From an uncultured Verrucomicrobiota bacterium (GTDB taxonomy: Bacteria; Verrucomicrobiota; Kiritimatiellia; CAJWTS01), in the NCBI GenBank assembly GCA_913047795.1, contig CAJWTS010000030.1, positions 1 to 46,053 on the forward strand: a stretch of 46,053 nt of DNA, given 5' to 3'. Within the stretch, counting starts at the first letter, position 1. Each line of letters begins with the position of its first letter. The notes under the pieces were generated by a model, which was not told the DNA's origin, made no database searches, and worked only from the letters and a program-made list of their open reading frames with translations. Made by a program: the position numbers and the translations under genes. Positions 38,457 through 46,053 of this stretch are shown piece by piece.

Positions 38457-39209
38457 CTATCGTTTTTCGCCAATGGCGAGCCAATCCCAGGGTCGTGCGC
38501 AAGTCAACCCCGGCGGTGCACCGTCCAGTTCCTCAGACCAGGGGTATTCGACTTTCTTGAGTTCGATCGGGTGAAACCTGGCCGCGCGCAGAGCAGTCAA
38601 AAGTTCGTCGGAAGAATGATGTTTCGTGGCGGTCCCGCCTACTCTGACGACACCTCCGACCGGCGAGATGACTTCCCTGGCAAATAGTTTGTTCGCGTCT
38701 GCGGTGGCACGGGCGTGGCTGATTCCTGCCTTCGTATGGATATCGACGAGGATGCGGTAGACGTGCAGCACCGACTCGATCGCTGGAACGACAATAATTG
38801 TCGCGCCTCCTCGCTTAGTGGCCGCTGACAATGTGTTCATGATCGATTCTCGGCATCGCGGATCTGGATCGATCAGGACATTCACGCAGATGGAAATATC
38901 CGCACGCAGGCTGCGTGCCAGAGGGCGTCTCAGATCGTGCTGAATAAAATTGATATTATTGGCAGGGGTACGCTGTCGTGCCTTGTCCAGGAGCGCACTG
39001 GAGAAATCAACAGCGGATACATGCCGAAACTTCTTGGACAATACGTGCAGCATGGCGCCCGCGCCGCAGCCAAGGTCGATTACATCTTTTCTTTTGCCGG
39101 CGAAGGAATGGATCGTCTGGTTGAGGGTGCCTGCCGCGTCTCTCTCGGAGACTTCAAGCACGTTCCTCTCGAACGATGGTGCCAGTGAATCCCAGTATGC
39201 CTTGTCCAT
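38457..39209 (-). CDS. Class I SAM-dependent methyltransferase
   Basis: A 250-residue protein with a Rossmann-type methyltransferase core. Motif I VIDLGCGAGAMLHVLSKKF binds S-adenosylmethionine. The following acidic strand end is HVSAVDFS, then LDKARQRTPANNINFIQHDL and DISICVNVLID continue the fold (around residues 38-120). The substrate cannot be read from the sequence; small-molecule and ubiquinone-type methyltransferases share this layout. The ATG at 39209 is preferred over the GTG at 39215 because AGGT lies about four bases upstream. The neighbours give no pathway hint. Confidence 0.8.
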   Translation of the reverse strand: MDKAYWDSLAPSFERNVLEVSERDAAGTLNQTIHSFAGKRKDVIDLGCGAGAMLHVLSKKFRHVSAVDFSSALLDKARQRTPANNINFIQHDLRRPLARSLRADISICVNVLIDPDPRCRESIMNTLSAATKRGGATIIVVPAIESVLHVYRILVDIHTKAGISHARATADANKLFAREVISPVGGVVRVGGTATKHHSSDELLTALRAARFHPIELKKVEYPWSEELDGAPPGLTCARPWDWLAIGEKR

Positions 39210-39691
39210 CGTCACCTCATGGGGATCGGCCCCGGTCCCCGTGGGGACAGGCTCCAGGACGCGATCAGGATAGCGTCGAGAGACTGTTCCAGTGAAAAGA
39301 TCTGTCGGGGACCAGGAATTTATGGGTTGGAAAACACCCGTAAAACAAGGCTAAAAGGAGTTGTGCTGATGTGGAGGGCATTTTTCCCCGGAAAAGAACT
39401 CGCCTGATGCCTTCCGGGGGCGGGAGGGGCCTGCACGACATCAAAAGGGGTTCCAGGCCACGACGGATTCCCGGAAGTCTTCGAGGCTCCGGAGAACGGG
39501 CTGCATCAGGTGGCCCCTGTATATGTAGTAGATAACTTAGATTCCCCGGAACAGATAGAGGAAACGGCATCAACCACATTTTCGATTTTCTGCACCCCGG
39601 CAGGGGGTGGGGCTGGACATAAGGAATGTAAACACATAGGTTTAGCGTTTCGTCAGGAGAAATTGGGATCGTTGATAGAATAGGAGGTAGC
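39210..39691. promoter_or_regulatory. Large intergenic region upstream of moxR, with repeated TTCC-GGAA motifs
   Basis: This is the longest gap without a supported gene (about 480 bases). It contains TTCCCCGGAA twice (39384-39393 and 39542-39551), TTCCCGGAA once (39468-39476) and the inverse TTCCGGGG at 39412-39419, which pairs perfectly with CCCCGGAA at 39386-39393 around an 18-base loop. A second hairpin joins TTATGGGT at 39320 to ACCCGTAA ending 39343. A short frame of 12 codons (39369-39407) has an AAGGAG ahead of it. Near its right end AGGAGG precedes the moxR ATG. It probably carries the moxR promoter and operator sites. An open frame of 157 codons on the minus strand is not believed. 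Confidence 0.45.
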
Positions 39692-40720
39692 ATGACGAGT
39701 GTGGCGACGGAACCGCCGGTGGCGCAGCAGTCCGACAAGGATCTGGTCGATCGAATCGCCCGGTCCTACGGTGTGATACGGAATGAACTGGGGAAGATCA
39801 TCGTCGGGCAGGACGAGGTCGTCGAAGAGATCCTCATGGCTGTTTTTGCGCGAGGGCACTGCTTGCTTGAGGGCGTCCCCGGCCTGGCAAAAACGCTGAT
39901 GATCAGCACCCTGGCGCAGTGCATGCAACTGACCTTCCATCGCATTCAGTTCACCCCCGATCTGATGCCATCAGATATTATCGGCACGGAAATATTGCAG
40001 GATGATCCGGAGACGGGCGAACGCCGGTTCAAATTCCTATCGGGTCCCGTGTTTACACATATTCTCCTTGCCGATGAGATCAATCGAACGCCGCCGAAAA
40101 CGCAGGCCGCGCTGCTCGAGGCAATGCAGGAGCGTAAGGTTTCAATCGGCGGTGAAGATCATTCTCTTGAACCGCCGTTTTTCGTGCTTGCGACTCAGAA
40201 TCCGATTGAGCAGGAGGGGACCTACACGCTTCCAGAAGCGCAGCTGGACCGCTTTCTCTTCAAGATTCTTGTCCGATATCCGACGCGGGATGAAGAGCTA
40301 AAGATCGTGGCGCAACAGACAACGACGCGCGACGTCGGGATCGAAGGCGTGCTGAGCAGGGATGACGTGCTCGCTGCGCAGGAGATTGTCGGACAGATCG
40401 TTGCGGCGGACCACGTCATTCAGTATGCGACGGATCTGGTGCGGGCAACGCGTCCCGCGGAGGGCGAATCGCCTGATTTTATCAGGGAACTGCTCGCGTG
40501 GGGTGCCGGGCCACGGGCAAGTATGTATCTCGTAACAGCCGCCAAAGCCCGCGCGCTGCTGCACGGTCGATATCATGCTTCGATCGACGACATCAAGGTG
40601 ATCGCCGCACCGGTCCTCCGCCATCGAATCATTCCGAACTTCTCCGCGCAGTCCCAGGGACTGAGCGCGGATGACATCATTCAGCGGCTGGTCGAGGCTC
40701 AGCCGACTCCCGGAGAGTGA
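39692..40720 (+). CDS. moxR: MoxR family AAA+ ATPase
   Basis: A cytoplasmic AAA+ ATPase of 342 residues. Walker A lies in EGVPGLAKT at 60-68, Walker B in [24 protein letters not shown], sensor 1 in [25 protein letters not shown], and sensor 2 in [18 protein letters not shown]. MoxR proteins act as chaperones that load cofactors or assemble complexes, generally with VWA-domain partners coded beside them. That is exactly the context here: a DUF58 gene and two VWA membrane protein genes follow in the same orientation. The ATG has a strong AGGAGG six bases upstream. The gene begins a probable operon. Confidence 0.95.
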   Translation: MTSVATEPPVAQQSDKDLVDRIARSYGVIRNELGKIIVGQDEVVEEILMAVFARGHCLLEGVPGLAKTLMISTLAQCMQLTFHRIQFTPDLMPSDIIGTEILQDDPETGERRFKFLSGPVFTHILLADEINRTPPKTQAALLEAMQERKVSIGGEDHSLEPPFFVLATQNPIEQEGTYTLPEAQLDRFLFKILVRYPTRDEELKIVAQQTTTRDVGIEGVLSRDDVLAAQEIVGQIVAADHVIQYATDLVRATRPAEGESPDFIRELLAWGAGPRASMYLVTAAKARALLHGRYHASIDDIKVIAAPVLRHRIIPNFSAQSQGLSADDIIQRLVEAQPTPGE

Positions 40721-40795
40721 CGTTTCTTGTTTATGCGGATTTCGCCCGGGCCTGTCCCTGAACGGGGTGGGGCCTGTCCTTGGAGGGGTTAAGAC

Positions 40796-41704
40796 GTGGC
40801 GCAGGTATACCAGGATAAGTATCTCGATCCGGAGGTGGTGGAGAAGACGCGGGCACTGGAGTTGTTCGTGCGGGGTGCGGTCGAAGGGGGAGAGATCGGA
40901 TCGCATCGCAGCACGCTGCACGGGCTGAGCACGGAGTTCACGCATCACCGGCCCTACGCGGCGGGTGACGAGGTGAAGCACGTGGACTGGAAGGTTTACG
41001 CGCGCACCGGCCGCTACCACATCAAGCAGTTCGAGGCGGAAACAAATTTCGATGCGCACTTTCTCTTCGATGCCAGTTCGTCCATGCATTTCGGATCAGA
41101 AGGGATGTCGAAGATGGAGTACAGCAAGCATCTTGCCGCCGTGCTGGCCCACCTGATCGTTCGACAAGGCGACTCTGTCGGCCTGGCCGTCTTCGACAAC
41201 GCCCTGCGCGATTCCGTACGTTCGAGGGGCTCGGTTGGCGTCATCCGGGATATCTGCACGCTCCTGCACCGTACCGAAGGGGAACCCCGCACCAATGTAG
41301 GCGGCATTTTGGATCGCTTCGCGGCCAGCCTGCGCCGCCGCGGATTCGTTATGCTGTTCTCCGACCTGTTCGACAACGAGGAGAGCTTTATCGATGGGAT
41401 CAATAATCTGCATTTCAAGGGGCAACATGTCGTCGTCTTTCACGTGCTCGACCCGTACGAGATCCACTTCCCGTACGACGGCACGGTACGATTCAATGGT
41501 CTTGAGGGAGAGGCAGCGCTCAAGCTTCAGCCGGATCGCCTGCGTGCGGATTACCTCGACGAGTTACGCCAGATTCAAGAGAAGTTTCGCACCGCCTGCC
41601 TTGCCGTGCAGGCCGATTACGTCGTCGTCGACACGAGCCGCTCGGTTCCCGAGGTCCTGATCGAGTATCTCAATGGACGAAAACTCATGAGCCGGGGACG
41701 CTAA
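40796..41704 (+). CDS. DUF58 (VWA-like) protein
   Basis: A 302-residue DUF58 protein. The hallmark HRPYAAGDEVKHVDWKVYARTGRYHIKQFEAET is near residues 45-80, and a VWA-type MIDAS Asp, D92 in FDASSSM, follows. DUF58 proteins are standard partners of MoxR ATPases and are thought to be remodelled by them. The start is GTG at 40796, with GGAGGGG about eight bases upstream. No membrane segment is evident, so it is probably cytoplasmic. The stop is two bases before the next ATG. Confidence 0.92.
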   Translation: MAQVYQDKYLDPEVVEKTRALELFVRGAVEGGEIGSHRSTLHGLSTEFTHHRPYAAGDEVKHVDWKVYARTGRYHIKQFEAETNFDAHFLFDASSSMHFGSEGMSKMEYSKHLAAVLAHLIVRQGDSVGLAVFDNALRDSVRSRGSVGVIRDICTLLHRTEGEPRTNVGGILDRFAASLRRRGFVMLFSDLFDNEESFIDGINNLHFKGQHVVVFHVLDPYEIHFPYDGTVRFNGLEGEAALKLQPDRLRADYLDELRQIQEKFRTACLAVQADYVVVDTSRSVPEVLIEYLNGRKLMSRGR

Positions 41705-41705
41705 C

Positions 41706-42812
41706 ATGTACGGTGGGCGAACCCGTAGCCTTGTTCACTTGGTCATTCTTTCGCTGAGCGCGCAATTCTCGTTCGCCGTCACGGGAACCGTTGTCGCCAC
41801 CAGCGGCCGCTTTCATGGCCCGCTGAAGATCAGTGATGGGCGGATCAGTGTCGGTGGCAAGAAGTTCGCCTGGGAAAGCACAATGGCGATCGCAACCGAT
41901 ATTGAACGAACGCACATTGCGCCGAATATGCTGCGCCTGAGAAGCGGCGAGCTATGGGCTGGAACCGTGCTGGGATTGCGCAACAACCAGATTGCGATTC
42001 GCTTCGCATCGCTTGGCGTACGCCGCGTTGACGTGCAGCGAGTGGCATCAATCGAGTTCCTTGCCGGACGAACGGGAAAAGGAGGCTTCAAGCCGGGTCG
42101 GCTGTACAGGGAGGACGGGAGCCCCATCTCGGGCCGGTTGATCGATATCAGTCCGCAGGCTGTGCGTATCACAACCTCTCTCGGCGTGTTCAACCTGCAG
42201 CGTGGCGAGGTATGGCGCTACGTTTTCAACTCGTATGAGCACAAGACGGCAACCGAAGATGAACTGACACACGTTGACGGCAGCGTTTTCCGCGGTCGGA
42301 TCATGTCGACCCGGGACGGCTTTGAATTTGATCATCCGCTGCTTGGCAAAATGCGTGTCGGCCTGCGCGCTGTGCTCACGGTTCGACGGCGTTCCGACAA
42401 ATGGCAGTGGCTCGATCCGGACATGTTCAAGGTGACGAAAGCCGAAGATAGCCTTGGGCCGGTCCGTGCTCCGCGCGCCATCTCACGCTATGGACCGGAC
42501 TATCGAGACCGGCCGCCGGCCTGGATCAATGCGATCCGGATGGATGCCGATACGGTGGTGGATCTTTTTCCTGCACAGGGTGGGCGATTCATGTCTGTGG
42601 CAGGCCTGCTGTACGGGCGCTCGGGACCGAACTTGTCCGTCTCGGAGGGAGAGCGACTGTTGGCTGAGCGCGCGTTTGACGTTGCGGGCGAAGAAGTTCC
42701 CCTTTCCTTTGATGTGAATGCCGGGCAGGTGGTCAGCCTGTCCTTCCGTGCCGGAGAGCGACGCTCAGTCCCGTGCAGCGTCGTACTCGCGGACCCCGTC
42801 GTCGTTTTTTAA
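41706..42812 (+). CDS. Exported protein with three internal beta repeats, in MoxR operon
   Basis: A 368-residue exported protein of no family I can name. A signal peptide spans about residues 1-24. Three similar segments follow (roughly 75-118, 136-178 and 196-235), each with a pattern of hydrophobic residue, S/D-G-x-x-x-x-G-R/T-hydrophobic, a turn, a strand, then G-x-hydrophobic-x-hydrophobic-x-R. They look like small beta-barrel (Sm- or SH3-like) units. The C-terminal 120 residues are different. It is wedged two bases after DUF58 and 31 bases before the BatA-like gene, so it probably belongs to the MoxR machine on the exported side; this is inference. Confidence 0.62.
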   Translation: MYGGRTRSLVHLVILSLSAQFSFAVTGTVVATSGRFHGPLKISDGRISVGGKKFAWESTMAIATDIERTHIAPNMLRLRSGELWAGTVLGLRNNQIAIRFASLGVRRVDVQRVASIEFLAGRTGKGGFKPGRLYREDGSPISGRLIDISPQAVRITTSLGVFNLQRGEVWRYVFNSYEHKTATEDELTHVDGSVFRGRIMSTRDGFEFDHPLLGKMRVGLRAVLTVRRRSDKWQWLDPDMFKVTKAEDSLGPVRAPRAISRYGPDYRDRPPAWINAIRMDADTVVDLFPAQGGRFMSVAGLLYGRSGPNLSVSEGERLLAERAFDVAGEEVPLSFDVNAGQVVSLSFRAGERRSVPCSVVLADPVVVF

Positions 42813-42843
42813 TAGATCAGTATGACCGACCAGGATTCTTATC

Positions 42844-45003
42844 ATGGGATCAATCAATTCTCTCTGGACCTGGCTTGGCCTCGCGGCCCTTGGGATCGCG
42901 ATCCCGATCCTGATTCATTTCATTCGCCGTATTCGTCACGTCGAATGGGGCGCGATGGTGATCCTCGAGCGCGTCCTGCGCCGTCGTCGCAAGCGCGTCA
43001 GGATGGAAGACCTGATTGTCCTCATCCTGCGCTGCGCCGCATTGGCCCTGCTCGCACTGGCGCTGCTCAGGCCGACACTCCTTGGCCGCGCCGGCGCGTG
43101 GTTCCTGGGTAGTCGCGGCGTTGGCATGGTCCTCGCCATCGACGCGTCGTACAGCATGGGTCACGGCAAAGGAGAGACTAGATTCGACGCAGCACGAGCC
43201 GCCGCACAGAAGGTGCTGTCGACCCTGAAGCCCGGCGACCCGGTGGCCATCGTTCTGCTCGGCTCGCGCCCGCGCGTCGTCCTCGAGACAACGGGCTACG
43301 ATGAGGCCGTGGCGGAACGGCTTCTCTCGCGAATGGCACCGTTGCCCGAAGGGTTGAACGTCGACCCCTGTCTCGACCAGTTGCAGATCCTGTTGAGCGA
43401 ACTTGAGACGCCTGTACGCGAGTGCGTGATCATTTCGGACGCGCAGGTCGAGAGCTGGGGCCGGCTGAGCGACAATTCGAGCAAGCGGCTCGAGGCCATG
43501 TTGGCCGACACGGACGAGTATCGGCAGGACGTCTACTTTGTGCCGGTCGGCCGCGCCGCCGACAGAAACATGGCGGCCACACATCTCTCCTTCGCCGGGG
43601 GAGCCCTGCGCAAGAACGCGACCGCACGCTTCGTCGGGGAGGTCATGAATCACGGACGCGACGCACGCATGCGTACGGTCGTGGCACTGGAAGTGGATGG
43701 GCGCACGGTCTCGACCCGCGCGTTGCACAACATACTGCCTGGCGAACGGCGCGTCCTTGACTTCAGCGTACCCCTGCGAAGCGAGGGGCGCAAACAGTTG
43801 ACGCTGCGTGTCAACGATGATCCGGACCTTGAACTGGATAACCAGCGGTACGCCGTGGCCGACGTTCATCGCGAGACGCGCGTGCTCTGTGTCGAGCCGG
43901 GCACGATCGATCCGAACCACCCGCGTTCGGCGACATACTTCCTGCGCAAGGCGCTGGCGCTCAAGGGGCGCGGCCCAGCGGTCGGACTCGTGGTCGACGT
44001 GATCGATGCTTCTCGACTGGCGCGCACTCGCCTGGAAGTCTTCGACGTCATCATCATCGGCGACCCGCCGACGATTGAGCCGGAGGCCGCGGCCCAGGTG
44101 GCGGAGATGGTGAAGGACGGGGCCGGCTTGATCATGCTGCTTGGTGGAGGGACCGACATCGCCGGGCTGCAAGAGGTCTTCGGCGAGCAATTCGGCATGC
44201 TACCCGTGAACCTGTTGGAGGCGGTCGCCTTTCGAAGAGGCCGGGAACAGGCGGTTGAGGTCGTGGATCGATCGCATGCCGTCTCGCGTGCACTTGCCAC
44301 TCTGCCGCAGGACATTCTCGCCGGCGTGCGCGTCCACGGCTACATCCGTGCTGAAGCCAAGCCGGAGGCCCGCACGATTCTCGCTTTGGCCAACGGCGAC
44401 CCCTTGCTCATCGAGCAGCCATACGGTGCCGGGGGAGTTCTTCTGTTTGTCAGCAGCCCCGACCGGTCCTGGAACGATCTCGCCGTGAATCCGGCGAACC
44501 CGGTCTGGTTGCATACGGCCGTTTCGGCGTTGACCGGGGCCGGCGTCTCCGCCAGCGAAGTCGGTCGCCGCTTGCGAATTCCCGCCGTGCGGTCCACGGG
44601 GCTACGGCCCGTGCTGACTGACCCGAACGGGACGACGCGGGTCGGGAACATCGAGAACAAGGATGGCGGCACCACGATCGACTTAGGGATTGCCGGCGTG
44701 CCCGGGTTCTACACGTTGCGCTCACAGGATGGCGCCGACACGCGCCAACTCGCGGTGAACGTCGATCCGTCCGAATCGAACGTTCGAGTTCTCGGCGAAG
44801 ACGGACTGGCCGCCGTCCTGGCAGAGACCGACGTCCGGATCATCGCGGCCGACGCGGACATTAAAGAGGTCATCTCGATCCAGCGCATCGGATACGAGTT
44901 CTGGCGCGTGTTGCTGATCCTCAGCCTGATCGCATTCTTTGCCCAGGCGTTTCTTTCGGATCGTTTCTCGAGACGAATCATCGTGGAGGCGCCCGCTACC
45001 TAG
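42844..45003 (+). CDS. BatA-like VWA domain membrane protein
   Basis: A 719-residue membrane protein. The first 80 residues carry two helices with the BatA N-terminal pattern (LAALGIAIPILIHFIRR, then DLIVLILRCAALALLALALL), followed by a VWA domain with MIDAS D100 in AIDASYSMGHGK. The middle region is beta-rich, with a CARDB-like segment and then a glutamine-amidotransferase-like Rossmann segment (FDVIIIGDPP, GLIMLLGGGTD). A C-terminal helix lies near residues 690-710. BatA-type proteins are encoded beside MoxR and are named for aerotolerance in Bacteroides. An AGGA stands about 9 bases before the ATG. A second VWA gene follows after 15 bases. Confidence 0.88.
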   Translation: MGSINSLWTWLGLAALGIAIPILIHFIRRIRHVEWGAMVILERVLRRRRKRVRMEDLIVLILRCAALALLALALLRPTLLGRAGAWFLGSRGVGMVLAIDASYSMGHGKGETRFDAARAAAQKVLSTLKPGDPVAIVLLGSRPRVVLETTGYDEAVAERLLSRMAPLPEGLNVDPCLDQLQILLSELETPVRECVIISDAQVESWGRLSDNSSKRLEAMLADTDEYRQDVYFVPVGRAADRNMAATHLSFAGGALRKNATARFVGEVMNHGRDARMRTVVALEVDGRTVSTRALHNILPGERRVLDFSVPLRSEGRKQLTLRVNDDPDLELDNQRYAVADVHRETRVLCVEPGTIDPNHPRSATYFLRKALALKGRGPAVGLVVDVIDASRLARTRLEVFDVIIIGDPPTIEPEAAAQVAEMVKDGAGLIMLLGGGTDIAGLQEVFGEQFGMLPVNLLEAVAFRRGREQAVEVVDRSHAVSRALATLPQDILAGVRVHGYIRAEAKPEARTILALANGDPLLIEQPYGAGGVLLFVSSPDRSWNDLAVNPANPVWLHTAVSALTGAGVSASEVGRRLRIPAVRSTGLRPVLTDPNGTTRVGNIENKDGGTTIDLGIAGVPGFYTLRSQDGADTRQLAVNVDPSESNVRVLGEDGLAAVLAETDVRIIAADADIKEVISIQRIGYEFWRVLLILSLIAFFAQAFLSDRFSRRIIVEAPAT

Positions 45004-45018
45004 TTCGGGCGAGCCGTT

Positions 45019-46053
45019 ATGCTACAGAGACTGGTATCGAAGTTAACGAATATGGACGGGATCGAGGCGGTTTCGTACAGCGGCTGGGAACTGCGCAGCC
45101 AATGGCCGTCCTGGATCCTGGTAATACTGATCGTCGCTGCGGTCGCGTTTGCCGTCTGGTCGTACCGCACGTTCGCCAACCGTCCGGCCTGGGCGCGCCG
45201 GTTCATGACCACGCTGCGGGTCTTGGTCCTGCTGACCGTGCTCATCGTCCTGTTCGAGCCCATTCTTGCCGTCGACCTGGATCGCAGGACCAACAACCGG
45301 GTCGTGGTTCTGCTGGACAGTTCGGAGAGCATGTCCATTCGCGATACACGCGAACGTCCGGAGGACCTGCGTGCCGCGGCCGCGGCCCTCGGGGATGCCA
45401 CCGGCACGAAAGGCGCGTCGGCTTCGCGGATTGAGCTGGCGATCGGAATCCTGACGAACAGCGCCACCGGACTGCTCGCGCAGTTGGGGGAGGACTTCGA
45501 TGTCCACCTCTCAAGCTTCGATGAAAAGCTGGCTCCGCTCGCAAGCGACGAGGCCGTGTCTTCGCTCGCTGCGCTCGAGGCGACCGGAAAAACCAGTGCA
45601 CTTGGTTCCGCGATGCGCCGCGCGATGGCGGGTTTGAGTGGCCAACCGGTTGCCGGTGTCGTGGTGCTGAGCGATTTCGCGTGGAATCAGGGTGCCGATC
45701 CGCTGGAGGTCGCAGAGCAGATAAAGGAGGAAGGGGTGCCGATTTTTCCAATCGGCGTGGGCCTCGTGGATCCGCCGGATATCGCGCTGAACAGGATCTA
45801 CACGAAGCAGACCCTGTTCGCGGGCGACAACTTTTCGGCCAAGGTGCAGATCCGGTCGAGCCCCAGTTTTGCGCGTCGCTCCGCGATGGTGGAGATCGCG
45901 CTCGGCTCCGAGACGCAGAACCGCATGATTACACTGAACGGCGAGCACCAGGTCGAGACCTTCGATTTCGTCGCGCCGTCCGAGGCTGGTCGCCACGAAT
46001 TGAAGGTCACCGTATCGAGCGCGGAACCCGAGGCGGTAACGGAGAACAACACC
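45019..46053 (+). CDS. VWA domain membrane protein, truncated by window edge
   Basis: An open frame running off the right edge; 345 codons are visible. Two hydrophobic segments (about residues 32-48 and 64-84) precede a VWA domain whose MIDAS Asp, D100 in VVLLDSSESMS, stands at the same residue number as in the preceding BatA-like protein. After the VWA fold (GVVVLSDFAWNQGADPLEVAEQ, then IFPIGVGLVDPPD) an exported beta-rich region begins. Long VWA membrane proteins of this type usually end the MoxR operon in PVC bacteria. The ATG at 45019 is 15 bases after the BatA stop. The C-terminus is unknown because the sequence ends. Confidence 0.88.
   Translation, partial: MLQRLVSKLTNMDGIEAVSYSGWELRSQWPSWILVILIVAAVAFAVWSYRTFANRPAWARRFMTTLRVLVLLTVLIVLFEPILAVDLDRRTNNRVVVLLDSSESMSIRDTRERPEDLRAAAAALGDATGTKGASASRIELAIGILTNSATGLLAQLGEDFDVHLSSFDEKLAPLASDEAVSSLAALEATGKTSALGSAMRRAMAGLSGQPVAGVVVLSDFAWNQGADPLEVAEQIKEEGVPIFPIGVGLVDPPDIALNRIYTKQTLFAGDNFSAKVQIRSSPSFARRSAMVEIALGSETQNRMITLNGEHQVETFDFVAPSEAGRHELKVTVSSAEPEAVTENNT

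Noticed and set aside
39265..39738. 157-codon minus-strand frame in the gap before moxR
   Set aside because: Proline- and arginine-rich, no domain, and it runs across the moxR start; its apparent coding is probably due to GC-rich structured sequence.
42850..44190. 446-codon minus-strand frame opposite the BatA-like gene
   Set aside because: Antisense shadow of a gene with clear BatA and VWA features.

Overview
The window is GC-rich and densely coded. It comes from a diderm (Gram-negative-type) bacterium, because it carries apolipoprotein N-acyltransferase (lnt), LolC/LolD-type lipoprotein release genes, an RND pump, many signal peptides and one lipobox. The long SecA with an enlarged insertion, the PEGA and FHA proteins, the FHA-fused CpaF, the non-RD Hanks-type kinase and the MoxR/DUF58/VWA locus together suggest the PVC group (Kiritimatiellota, Verrucomicrobiota or Planctomycetota relatives) or a similar uncultured phylum. 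This placement is an inference of moderate to low confidence. No CRISPR array, insertion sequence, prophage or tRNA gene was seen.

Layout. (1) 1-1260: 3' part of a 23S rRNA gene, 5S rRNA, and a clear intrinsic terminator. (2) 1280-11605, plus strand: a housekeeping run of ispD, a calcineurin-like phosphoesterase, secA, lnt, prfB (with its programmed +1 frameshift), yicC, gmk (TTG start), a stand-alone coaC, a 58-residue LapA-like membrane protein and a DUF192 protein. (3) 11586-22565, minus strand: a Tad (Flp) type IVb pilus/secretion locus of twelve genes. In transcription order these are two small Flp-type pilins (one only 56 residues), TadE-like, TadG-like with a 17-glycine tail, a second TadE-like, an unknown anchored protein, CpaB, an FHA-CpaF ATPase fusion, TadB, TadC, a membrane FHA protein and a five-repeat PEGA protein. 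(4) 22844-24856, plus strand: a transmembrane Ser/Thr kinase divergent from that locus. (5) 24872-27862, minus strand: mtnA, a CPBP membrane protease and a polyprenyl-phosphate-type glycosyltransferase. (6) 27968-31075: an RND permease with no adaptor gene beside it. (7) 31296-33986, minus strand: a putative zinc-peptidase lipoprotein and a sugar isomerase/epimerase-like TIM-barrel gene. Between them lies a terminator that also encodes the start of the lipoprotein's signal peptide. (8) 34265-37753: lysS, lolC, lolD. (9) 37847-39209, minus strand: a small exported protein with an STN-like tail and a methyltransferase. (10) 39692 to the end: moxR, DUF58, an exported protein with three internal repeats, a BatA-like VWA protein and a second VWA membrane protein cut by the window edge.

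How the genes work together. The most interesting unit is the Tad locus. Phosphothreonine-binding FHA domains occur both in the motor ATPase and in a separate membrane protein, and a Hanks-type kinase is divergently transcribed from the same control region. This suggests a pilus or secretion machine controlled by protein phosphorylation. The locus has no visible secretin, TadZ/CpaE or prepilin peptidase, so those parts must be elsewhere or absent. The second unit of interest is the MoxR locus, where an AAA+ ATPase is paired with three VWA/MIDAS-type proteins and an exported repeat protein. Its upstream region holds a cluster of TTCC-GGAA inverted repeats. The housekeeping block links the secretion motor, lipoprotein maturation and translation termination through short gaps and one stop-start overlap.
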